Positions 7,197 to 14,228 of a DNA stretch of 26,443 bases are shown here, in pieces. A program made the position numbers and the translations under genes. The stretch is from assembly GCA_964414185.1 (NCBI GenBank), contig CAYPVK010000014.1, positions 1 to 26,443 on the forward strand, in the 5' to 3' direction. This stretch comes from UBA7488 sp964414185 (lineage in GTDB: Bacteria > Pseudomonadota > Alphaproteobacteria > CAAHEQ01 > UBA3637). The notes beneath the pieces are model-generated. The model was not told where the DNA came from and searched no databases. It worked only from the letters and a program-made list of their open reading frames with translations. How positions within the stretch are numbered: position 1 is the first letter of the stretch; each line of letters opens with the position of its first letter.

Positions 7197-7763
7197 TTAT
7201 TCGACAAATTTTTCGCGTTTTGCGCTGAGCAACTGATACGTCAAATCCGTTCCGTCTTTTTTCAACCGTTCGCCCTGCTTTGCCGTACGCGGCATTTTAA
7301 CCGCTTTGGCATATTGCAACGCCGTCACATACGCATCCCCGGGCTCTTTGTAAAACCGCCAAATATTTAACTCCGAAATGTCGTTATTGTTGACCATAAA
7401 CGTAACAACCGCTTCTTTGTCGGTTTTGTGAACAGCCTTTTGAACGGGGATACCCCGTTCCGAAAATCCCCGATACAAAACGTCGGCGGCTTCGGCGGCA
7501 TTTTTGCGCCCTTCAAATTTATAAACGCCGATTAAGCTTGTCCATCCGTCCGCATTTTCACCCTGAGCGTAATATTCGTTTTTAAACGCATCGCCATACT
7601 TAAAATAATACGAACGCCCGTTAAAATAAAAGCTGCGTTCATGCAATATCGCATTTTGTTGCGCTTCAGACACATACGGGCGACTTAGTGCGAAAGCGCC
7701 GACAGACGGCATTGTCCACATTAAATTAAAAATTAAACAGATAACCGCAATTTTTTTTAACAT
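7197..7763 (-). CDS. Secreted protein of unknown function
   Basis: 188 aa. Residues 1-23 are a Sec signal peptide (MLKKIAVICLIFNLMWTMPSVGA) with likely cleavage after VGA. The mature part is a mixed alpha/beta-looking domain, rich in aromatic residues early (FYFNGRSYYFKYGDAF) and basic at the C-terminus. I recognise no catalytic motif or named family. The ATG at 7763 has AAAGGTGA 5 nt upstream, so the start is firm. It is divergent from the dUTPase-like gene across 193 bp. No good terminator was found in the AT-rich 133 bp downstream, so read-through toward ccrM is possible, in which case a secretion-related link to ccrM need not be assumed. Confidence 0.75.
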   Translation of the reverse strand: MLKKIAVICLIFNLMWTMPSVGAFALSRPYVSEAQQNAILHERSFYFNGRSYYFKYGDAFKNEYYAQGENADGWTSLIGVYKFEGRKNAAEAADVLYRGFSERGIPVQKAVHKTDKEAVVTFMVNNNDISELNIWRFYKEPGDAYVTALQYAKAVKMPRTAKQGERLKKDGTDLTYQLLSAKREKFVE

Positions 7764-7827
7764 ATTTCACCTTTTTTTGAAGTTATTTTAAAGAACGCAT
7801 ATTTTGAAGTCAATACCAAAATCTTCC

Positions 7828-7856
7828 TTGACATTTAAAGCAAGCTTTGGCACTAT
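7828..7856 (+). promoter_or_regulatory. Possible promoter for the dUTPase-like / SH3 pair
   Basis: A perfect TTGACA (7828-7833) has only CACTAT at 17 bp spacing, so the -10 element is poor and an activator may be needed. It would leave a leader of about 95 nt before the ATG at 7957. Confidence 0.35.
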
Positions 7857-7956
7857 GGAAGAAAGGTAAAATTTGTTTTTTCGGGCGTTATCTTTTACGG
7901 TTTTACGAAAAAGCGGCGCGAACATTCGGAAATAATTTAAAAGGCGGGAAATAAAA

Positions 7957-8499
7957 ATGGTGCCACAAATTCATATTGTACGAACGGCGGACGGCGTGGA
8001 TTTTCCGTTGCCGTCGTATTCGTCAAAACATCATTTTGCACTCAATTTGATGGCGGCCATCGGCAACCCGATTAAAATCAATCCGGGGGAACGCATTCAT
8101 GTGCCGGTCGGCTTTGCCGTTGCATTGCCTGACGGATTATGCGGCCAAATCGTCAGCAATACCGATTTGGCGTTGCATCACGGCGTGATTGTGTTGGATG
8201 CCCCTCAAATTATCCATCCGGCTTCGCGTTCCCCGATTTTTGTCTTGCTGCAAAATGAAAGCACGAAACAATTCGTTTTAAAGCGCGGCACATTCATTGC
8301 CCAGATGTTAATTGTCCAAGCGTATCAGGTTGCATGGAAAGAAATTGAAGACAAAACCATTTTGAATATACAAACAACGTCGCAAGACATTTTTGTTGAT
8401 GAACAAGACACCGAAATATCAAATTCGCCGGCTGCTTTGGTTTCCACGCCGAAACGTCCGAAAATTTCCATTCGCCAGAGGTCAACGCATGAAGATTAA
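7957..8499 (+). CDS. dUTPase-fold protein lacking catalytic motifs (probable pseudoenzyme)
   Basis: 180 aa. The order and spacing of a trimeric dUTPase are clear: FPLPSY at 16-21, GFAVALPDG at 52-60, LALHHGVIVLDAP at 71-83, FVLLQN at 95-100 and FIAQMLI at 113-119. The active-site motifs are gone. Motif 1 GLDLRA reads ALNLMA (Asp to Asn30). Motif 2 PRSGLG reads SNTDLA (67-72, no Arg-Ser). In motif 3 the catalytic Asp of GLIDSDYQG is His87 and the Tyr is also lost. The C-terminal glycine-rich motif 5 is absent, replaced by a polar tail of about 45 residues. It should therefore not hydrolyse dUTP. Whether it binds a nucleotide or acts as a regulator or assembly partner cannot be told. AAGGCGGG precedes the ATG. 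The 3' end overlaps the SH3 gene by 11 nt, so the two are translationally coupled. Confidence 0.8.
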   Translation: MVPQIHIVRTADGVDFPLPSYSSKHHFALNLMAAIGNPIKINPGERIHVPVGFAVALPDGLCGQIVSNTDLALHHGVIVLDAPQIIHPASRSPIFVLLQNESTKQFVLKRGTFIAQMLIVQAYQVAWKEIEDKTILNIQTTSQDIFVDEQDTEISNSPAALVSTPKRPKISIRQRSTHED

Positions 8500-8971
8500 C
8501 ATATGCGCGCTTTTGTTGGTTTGCATATGTTGGGGTTGTGTATACCCGGCGGCGGCCGATAATTTGACACCGCGTTTTGCCGCCATACGCAACAGCCAAG
8601 TCAACATGCGCACGGGACCGGGCAAAAAATATCCGATTAAATGGGTTTATAAAGAAAAACATTTCCCCGTTGAAATTATTGATGAATATGAACTTTGGCG
8701 ACGGATCAAAGAAATCGACGGCACAACCGGTTGGATTCACCGCACACAATTGTCTTCGGCACGGTATGGACTTATTTTAGAGGACACGACGTTGACTCAC
8801 AAACCCAATGACACATCAAAAGTTGTGGCAATCGCGGGTAAAGGAACAATCGGCAAAATTTTAAAGTGCCCCAAAAAATCCGACTTTTGCCAATTGGATT
8901 TCGACAAAGCAAAAGGTTGGACACGTAAATCCAATTTTTACGGCGTTTATGCAAACGAAATCATTGATTGA
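8489..8971 (+). CDS. Secreted SH3-like domain protein
   Basis: 160 aa from the ATG at 8489, which has AGAGGT 7 nt upstream and overlaps the end of the preceding gene by 11 nt. Residues 1-23 are a signal peptide ending in AAA. An alternative reading as a lipoprotein (CWGC) does not fit a good lipobox. The mature protein has two bacterial SH3-like units: the first from about 30 (SQVNMRTGPGKKYPIKWVY, then WRRIKEIDGTTGWIHRTQLS), the second from about 95 to the end (KGWTRKSNFYGVY). It fits the alphaproteobacterial SH3 family (COG3807), thought to act in the periplasm, perhaps binding cell-wall material. Coupling to a dUTPase-like protein is not an arrangement I know. Confidence 0.82.
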   Translation: MKINICALLLVCICWGCVYPAAADNLTPRFAAIRNSQVNMRTGPGKKYPIKWVYKEKHFPVEIIDEYELWRRIKEIDGTTGWIHRTQLSSARYGLILEDTTLTHKPNDTSKVVAIAGKGTIGKILKCPKKSDFCQLDFDKAKGWTRKSNFYGVYANEIID

Positions 8972-9094
8972 TAAACCGTTTAACCTTTCTTCTAAGTGAT
9001 GAGGCTATCCGTTTGACTGAAAAACAATCCATCGTCGTTGTCCATATTTGGTTATGATATGCCACAACATAACACTTTGATAATATTTCCATAT

Positions 9095-9124
9095 GAGCCG
9101 TTCTTTTAACGGCTCTTCTTCTTT
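9095..9124 (+). terminator. Terminator between convergent SH3 and pilin-like genes
   Basis: GAGCCGTT / AACGGCTC is a perfect 8-bp stem with a 5-nt loop, followed on the plus strand by a T-rich tract (TTCTTCTTT). It lies between two convergent genes and may work in both directions. Confidence 0.7.
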
Positions 9125-9139
9125 GTTGCCTTAAAAGGT

Positions 9140-9604
9140 TTATTCAACGGTAATGGATAAATTGCCATCCCTGTCTTCGGAACCCGTAATGGATATAAGG
9201 GCTTTATATACGCCATTATTGACGGTCCACATATGAACGTTCCCTTCGGGTTCAACGGAAAAAGTCGTTTCATAGGCACCGCCGTAACTCCGACTATCAT
9301 CCCCCCAACTATAATTTTCCATACCCAATTCGCTAAATGAATCTTCGGATATACCTTCCCAATTATCGGGGTTCGACGTATATCCCGTCTGAGCCATAAC
9401 AGACAATTTACTCGCCAAATCCAAAATCTGATTCGCCTTATACCGATTCATCGCCATCGTATAACCCGCTATACCGCTAATCGATAAAACGCCGATTATC
9501 GCCAATACGCCCAACATTTCGACCATTGAACGCCCTTGCTCTTTTTGAACTTTTCTTTTGACTCTTCGGTTTGTCACAAACTTGAACATTTTTACTTTCT
9601 TCAT
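9140..9604 (-). CDS. Type IV pilin-like / pseudopilin-like protein
   Basis: 154 aa. A basic 24-residue leader ends in EQG and is followed by RSMVEMLGVLAIIGVLSISGIAGY, a hydrophobic helix with glutamate at +5 as in type IV prepilins (G / F-T-L-I-E). The +1 residue is Arg rather than the usual Phe/Met, so it is a divergent substrate for a PilD-type peptidase. The rest is a small soluble domain with the YKANQILDLASKLS helix and a beta-rich C-terminus with no obvious disulfide pair. It probably assembles in, or is anchored to, the inner membrane. No pilus or secretion genes are nearby, so it is an orphan here. AAGGAG lies 7 nt before the ATG. I associate this SMVEMLGVLAIIGVLS family with uncultured gut Alphaproteobacteria (recollection, not a search). 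Confidence 0.82.
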   Translation of the reverse strand: MKKVKMFKFVTNRRVKRKVQKEQGRSMVEMLGVLAIIGVLSISGIAGYTMAMNRYKANQILDLASKLSVMAQTGYTSNPDNWEGISEDSFSELGMENYSWGDDSRSYGGAYETTFSVEPEGNVHMWTVNNGVYKALISITGSEDRDGNLSITVE

Positions 9605-9694
9605 GTCTTTCTCCTTAATAATTTAAATAATGACTTTGAAGTCTTATTACAAGGAAAGCATACTTTTTTTTAACCCTTTTTTCAATATAAATTA

Positions 9695-9703
9695 CCCCCC
9701 CCC
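9695..9703. repeat. C9 homopolymer tract
   Basis: Nine consecutive C in an AT-rich spacer. It lies 91 bp upstream of the pilin-like start on one side and 22 bp before a TATAAT on the other. Tracts of this length are prone to slippage. Confidence 0.7.
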
Positions 9704-9725
9704 GATTTTTTATATCATATTGATT

Positions 9726-9731
9726 TATAAT
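9726..9731 (+). promoter_or_regulatory. Possible -10 box in the pilin-rpoC spacer
   Basis: A perfect TATAAT on the plus strand with no good -35 box at 16-18 bp. The C9 tract lies just upstream of where a -35 would be. A plus-strand transcript from here would pass a GAAAGGAAG ribosome-binding-like site and end at the terminator at 9965-9996. Confidence 0.3.
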
Positions 9732-9758
9732 AAAATTATTTTACATCCGAAAGGAAGT

Positions 9759-9958
9759 GTGATAAAAATTACCTTAAAAGAGTTAAAGTTCCCAAGATAT
9801 TGTCCGTAAAACAATACGCTGAGCAGTTAAACTTCCGCTGCCTGACGCAAGCGCCATTAACGTTTCAAACTTCTTTGCCTCTCCAAAAACTTCGTAAATC
9901 CCATGGTCCGACCGGTATGTCTGCATCCGTCCGCTTATACAGACAGCATTACATATAA
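9759..9958 (+). pseudogene. Possible frameshifted small gene, or small RNA, in the gene-poor stretch 9605-10024
   Basis: The 420 bp between the pilin-like gene and rpoC have no intact gene. On the plus strand GAAAGGAAG is followed by GTG (9759) and a 16-codon frame ending at 9807. A second frame runs open from before 9759 to a stop at 9956 with no start of its own, reading VKQYAEQLNFRCLTQ and on. A one-base shift near 9785-9790 would join VIKITLKELK to KVPKILSVKQYAEQ, giving about 65 residues. A possible -10 and a good terminator bracket it on the same strand. I do not recognise the product; it could be a decayed gene, an untranslated RNA or chance. Confidence 0.25.
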
Positions 9959-9964
9959 ACCGAT

Positions 9965-9996
9965 AAGCCCCCTTGACATACCGAGAGGGCTTTTTT
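9965..9996 (+). terminator. Plus-strand Rho-independent terminator next to the rpoC 3' end
   Basis: AAGCCC / GGGCTT with further inner pairs, followed by TTTTTT on the plus strand. The minus-strand version lacks a T run, so it points away from rpoC. It would end the putative transcript at 9730-9960 before it runs antisense into rpoC. Confidence 0.65.
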
Positions 9997-10024
9997 CAAG
10001 TTACCTTACCGATAACAACGTCAC

Positions 10025-13000
10025 TTACAATGTATCGTTATCGCTGTTTTTCGATTCGGCGATTTCTTTGTCGCGTTCATTTGCGATTTGACGCAAACGT
10101 TGCATTTGAGCACCCGTCCCCGCCGGAATCAAACGCCCGACGATAACGTTTTCTTTAAGCCCACGCAATCTGTCGCGTTTGCCTTCCGTTGCCGCTTCGG
10201 TCAAAACACGTGTGGTTTCTTGGAAGGAAGCCGCCGAAATGAACGACGTTGTTTGCAAGCTGGCCTTTGTAATACCGAGCAAGACCGATTCGACTTTCGC
10301 TTCTCTTCCACCGGCTTTCAAAGCCTTAAGATTTTCGGCAATCAACGTTTCTTTGTCGACTTGTTCGCCGGCAAGCAAGGTTGTATCGCCCGGGTCAACG
10401 ACTTCAAGTTTTTGCATCATTTGACGGACAATAACTTCAATGTGTTTGTCATTGATTTTAACGCCTTGCAAACGATACACCGCTTGAACTTCCTTAATCA
10501 GGTAATCGGCCAACGCTTCGACGCCTAAGATGCGCAAGATGTCATGCGGCACCAAGGACCCTTCGACCAACACGTCGCCTTTTTGTACGATATCGCCTTC
10601 ATGAACGGCAATTTGTTGGCCTTTCGGCAACAAGTATTCGCGTGTTTCACCGTCTTCGCCGACAATCACAATGCGGCGTTTGGCTTTGAAATCGGCGCCG
10701 TATTCAATACGTCCGGCAATTTCTGCCATGATGGCGGCATCTTTCGGACGACGGGCTTCAAACAATTCGGCAACACGCGGCAAACCGCCCGTAATATCGC
10801 GGGTTTTCGTCGATTCGCGCGGGATTCTGGCCAATACGTCACCAACCATGACTTTGTCGCCGTTGTTCACGGCCACAACCGCATCGGCGGGCAGATAGTA
10901 TCTGGCTTCCATGCCGTTAGTGAATTTGAACACGTTGCCTTTGCCGTCCAACAATGCCAAATGTGGTTTACGCGCATTTTTGGACGCTTGTTGACGCCAA
11001 TCCATAACCACTTTCGACGTCAAACCGGTCGTTTCATCCAAAACTTCGCGGATTGTTTCGCCTTCCACCAAATCTTGGTATTTAATCGCACCGGCTTTAT
11101 CGGCAATAATCGGCATCGTGTACGGATCCCATTCGGCAACACGTGTACCCTTGCCGACTTTTTCGCCGTTTTCAACCATTACTTTGGCGCCGTACGGGAT
11201 TTTGTGGCGGGCTTTTTCACGGCCGCCGGCATCCAATAACGACACTTCGCAATTTCTGGACAACACGATCATATCCCCAGCAGAATTTTTAATCGTGTTG
11301 CAATTGTTCAAACGAATCTTGGCATCAAAGGCTGCATCAATCGACGATTGTTCGGCACCGCGTTGCGCCGCACCACCGATGTGGAAAGTCCGCATGGTGA
11401 GCTGAGTTCCCGGTTCACCGATGGATTGAGCGGCAATAATACCGACAACTTCGCCCAAGTTCACGGGAGTCCCGCGGGCCAAATCGCGTCCGTAACAAGC
11501 CGCACAAATGCCGTTTTCGGCTTCGCAAGTCAAAACGGAACGGATTTTCACGGAATCAACGCCGACCGAATCAATCAATTCAACATCGTTTTCATCAATC
11601 AACTTGCCTTTAGGCACAATGATTTCGCCCGTTTCCGGGTGTTTGATGTCTTCTTGCGCCGTACGACCCAAAATACGTTCACCGGTCGTGGCAATCACAT
11701 CGCCGCCTTCAACAATCGGGGAAACGGTAATACCGCGTTCGGTACCGCAATCTTGTTCGGTAATAATGGCATCCTGCGCGACATCGACCAAACGGCGTGT
11801 CAAGTAACCGGAGTTTGCCGTTTTCAAAGCGGTATCGGCCAACCCTTTACGCGCACCGTGGGTGGAGTTAAAGTATTCCATAACGGTTAAACCTTCTTTG
11901 AAGTTGGACCGAATCGGCGTTTCGATAATTTCGCCCGACGGTTTTGCCATCAACCCACGCATACCGGCAAGCTGTCTCATCTGAGCGGCACTACCGCGAG
12001 CCCCTGAATTGGCCATCATAAACACCGAGTTTACGGGTTTGCCGGGTTCGATTTTGGAAATCCCCTTCATCATCGCATCGGCAATGGCGTCCGTTGCGGC
12101 CGACCAAGCGTCAACGACTTTGTTGTATTTTTCCAAATGCGTAATCAAACCGTCTTGATATTGGCGTTCGAATTCTTTGGTTTTCTTTTCGGTTTCGGCC
12201 AAAATTTTGCGTTTGGCTTCCGGCACAATCAAATCGTCTTTACCGAACGAAATGCCGGCTTTGGCCGCTTGGCGGAACCCGAGGGCCATAATCTTATCGG
12301 CAAAAATACACGTCGCTTTTTGTCCGCAATGGCGGTAAACGGCGTCGATAATATCCGATACTTCTTTCTTACGAATCAAACGGTTCATAAGGCTGAACGG
12401 AATTTTGCCGTGTTCGGGTAAAACAGCCGCCAACATCACGCGGCCCGGCGTCGTTTCGACAATACGGGTTACTTTTTCACCGCTGTCTTCCATAACCGTC
12501 AAGCGGATTTTGATTTTGGCGTGCATGGATACAACACCGCTGTTCAAAGCGTGTTCCATTTCTTGCGGGCCCGAAAAGACCATGCCTTCGCCCTTTTCGC
12601 CTTCGCGCATCATTGAAATGTAGTACAAACCCAAAATAATATCTTGTGTCGGCACGATAATCGGTTTACCCGATGCCGGAGATAAGATATTGTTTGTCGA
12701 CATCATCAACACGCGGGCTTCCAATTGAGCTTCGGTGGACAACGGTACGTGAACGGCCATTTGGTCACCGTCAAAGTCGGCGTTGAACGCGGTACATACC
12801 AACGGGTGCAGCTGAATGGCTTTGCCTTCAATCAAAACCGGTTCAAAGGCTTGAATACCCAATCTGTGCAACGTCGGCGCACGATTCAACAACACGGGGT
12901 GTTCGCGAATCACTTCGGACAAAATATCCCACACTTCGGGACGTTCTTTTTCCACCATGCGTTTGGCGGCTTTAATCGTCGAAGCGTGACCGTATTGTTC

Positions 13001-14158
13001 CAATTTCGCATAAATAAACGGTTTAAACAATTCCAATGCCATGCGTTTGGGCAAGCCGCATTGATGCAACAACAATTCCGGCCCGACCGTAATCACGGAA
13101 CGGCCCGAATAGTCAACACGTTTACCGAGCAAGTTTTGACGGAAGCGCCCTTGTTTACCTTTGAGCATATCGGACAAAGATTTAAGCGGGCGTTTATTGA
13201 TACCGGCAACGGCACGGCCGCGGCGACCGTTATCAAACAAAGCGTCAACGGATTCTTGCAACATACGTTTTTCGTTGCGGATAATGATTTCCGGCGCGCG
13301 CAATTCCAACAAGCGTTTTAAACGGTTGTTACGGTTAATGACACGGCGGTACAAATCGTTCAAATCGGATGTGGCAAAACGACCGCCGTCCAAAGGTACC
13401 AACGGGCGCAATTCGGGCGGAATAACCGGCAATACATCCAAAACCATCCATTCCGGACGAGAGCCGGATTCCAGGAAGTTTTCAACCAATTTCAAACGTT
13501 TGACGATTTTTTTGCGTTTCATTTCGGATGTTGTGTCAATCAATTCGGCACGCAACTTGGCGGCTTCTTCAGCCAAATCAATTTGAGAAAGCATCTCTTT
13601 AATTGCTTCGGCACCGATTCCGACACGGAACGCATCTTCGCCGTATTCTTCCAAAGCGGCTTGGTATTGTTCTTCGGTCAACAAATCATGAAGTCCCAAC
13701 GGCGTCAAGCCCGGTTCAATCACGATATATTTTTCAAAATACAAAACGGCTTCCAAATTTTTCAGCATCATATCAAGCAATGTGCCGATACGTGAAGGCA
13801 AAGATTTCAAAAACCAAATATGCGTAACGGGGCATGCCAATTCAATATGGCCCATGCGTTCGCGACGCACTTTTGACAATGTAACTTCAACACCGCATTT
13901 TTCGCAAGTAACGCCGCGGTATTTCATGCGTTTGTATTTACCGCATAAACATTCGTAATCTTTGGTCGGACCAAAGATTTTGGCGCAAAACAAACCGTCT
14001 TTTTCCGGTTTGAATGTGCGATAGTTAATTGTTTCAGGACGCAACACTTCGCCGAAAGACCAAGCACGGATGCGTTCAGGTGATGCAATTGAAATACGAA
14101 TGTCGTCAAAACTTTGAGGGTTTGTAACGGGGTTAAATGCTTTTATCAATTCATTCAT
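10025..14158 (-). CDS. rpoC: DNA-directed RNA polymerase subunit beta'
   Basis: 1377 aa, a normal length for Alphaproteobacteria. The N-terminal zinc site is present (CLCGKYKRMKYRGVTCEKCG), as is the catalytic NADFDGDQ loop (about 455-465) whose three Asp hold the active-site Mg. The second zinc cluster (CEAENGICAACYG) and the trigger-loop and bridge-helix region (IGEPGTQLTMRTFH) are also present. It forms the catalytic core of RNA polymerase with the beta subunit encoded just upstream. The start at 14158 (MNELIKAFNPVTNPQSFD) fits the family and has AAGGGA upstream. An in-frame ATG at 14188 lies at the foot of a strong hairpin and is unlikely to be used. It is the last gene of the minus-strand operon. 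No convincing terminator follows the stop on its own strand. Confidence 0.98.
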   Translation of the reverse strand: MNELIKAFNPVTNPQSFDDIRISIASPERIRAWSFGEVLRPETINYRTFKPEKDGLFCAKIFGPTKDYECLCGKYKRMKYRGVTCEKCGVEVTLSKVRRERMGHIELACPVTHIWFLKSLPSRIGTLLDMMLKNLEAVLYFEKYIVIEPGLTPLGLHDLLTEEQYQAALEEYGEDAFRVGIGAEAIKEMLSQIDLAEEAAKLRAELIDTTSEMKRKKIVKRLKLVENFLESGSRPEWMVLDVLPVIPPELRPLVPLDGGRFATSDLNDLYRRVINRNNRLKRLLELRAPEIIIRNEKRMLQESVDALFDNGRRGRAVAGINKRPLKSLSDMLKGKQGRFRQNLLGKRVDYSGRSVITVGPELLLHQCGLPKRMALELFKPFIYAKLEQYGHASTIKAAKRMVEKERPEVWDILSEVIREHPVLLNRAPTLHRLGIQAFEPVLIEGKAIQLHPLVCTAFNADFDGDQMAVHVPLSTEAQLEARVLMMSTNNILSPASGKPIIVPTQDIILGLYYISMMREGEKGEGMVFSGPQEMEHALNSGVVSMHAKIKIRLTVMEDSGEKVTRIVETTPGRVMLAAVLPEHGKIPFSLMNRLIRKKEVSDIIDAVYRHCGQKATCIFADKIMALGFRQAAKAGISFGKDDLIVPEAKRKILAETEKKTKEFERQYQDGLITHLEKYNKVVDAWSAATDAIADAMMKGISKIEPGKPVNSVFMMANSGARGSAAQMRQLAGMRGLMAKPSGEIIETPIRSNFKEGLTVMEYFNSTHGARKGLADTALKTANSGYLTRRLVDVAQDAIITEQDCGTERGITVSPIVEGGDVIATTGERILGRTAQEDIKHPETGEIIVPKGKLIDENDVELIDSVGVDSVKIRSVLTCEAENGICAACYGRDLARGTPVNLGEVVGIIAAQSIGEPGTQLTMRTFHIGGAAQRGAEQSSIDAAFDAKIRLNNCNTIKNSAGDMIVLSRNCEVSLLDAGGREKARHKIPYGAKVMVENGEKVGKGTRVAEWDPYTMPIIADKAGAIKYQDLVEGETIREVLDETTGLTSKVVMDWRQQASKNARKPHLALLDGKGNVFKFTNGMEARYYLPADAVVAVNNGDKVMVGDVLARIPRESTKTRDITGGLPRVAELFEARRPKDAAIMAEIAGRIEYGADFKAKRRIVIVGEDGETREYLLPKGQQIAVHEGDIVQKGDVLVEGSLVPHDILRILGVEALADYLIKEVQAVYRLQGVKINDKHIEVIVRQMMQKLEVVDPGDTTLLAGEQVDKETLIAENLKALKAGGREAKVESVLLGITKASLQTTSFISAASFQETTRVLTEAATEGKRDRLRGLKENVIVGRLIPAGTGAQMQRLRQIANERDKEIAESKNSDNDTL

Positions 14159-14187
14159 TATTTGTGTTCCCTTTTTTAAAATTTGCA

Positions 14188-14216
14188 TTTAAGGGGAAGG
14201 GTTGCTTCCCCTTAAA
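14188..14216 (-). promoter_or_regulatory. Perfect hairpin in the rpoB-rpoC intergenic region
   Basis: TTTAAGGGGAA / TTCCCCTTAAA is an 11-bp perfect stem with a 7-nt loop, placed 13 nt after the rpoB stop and about 30 nt before the rpoC start. It lacks a T run on the coding strand, so it is more likely an RNA processing or stability element than a terminator. Confidence 0.6.
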
Positions 14217-14228
14217 AATGTGCTTGTC

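Noticed and set aside
7842..7860. TGGCAC as a sigma54 promoter element before the dUTPase-like gene
   Set aside because: No TTGC-like -12 element follows at the required distance.
7873..7935. 20-codon leader frame starting with TTG before the dUTPase-like gene
   Set aside because: Weak start, no recognisable motif and no sign of attenuation structure.
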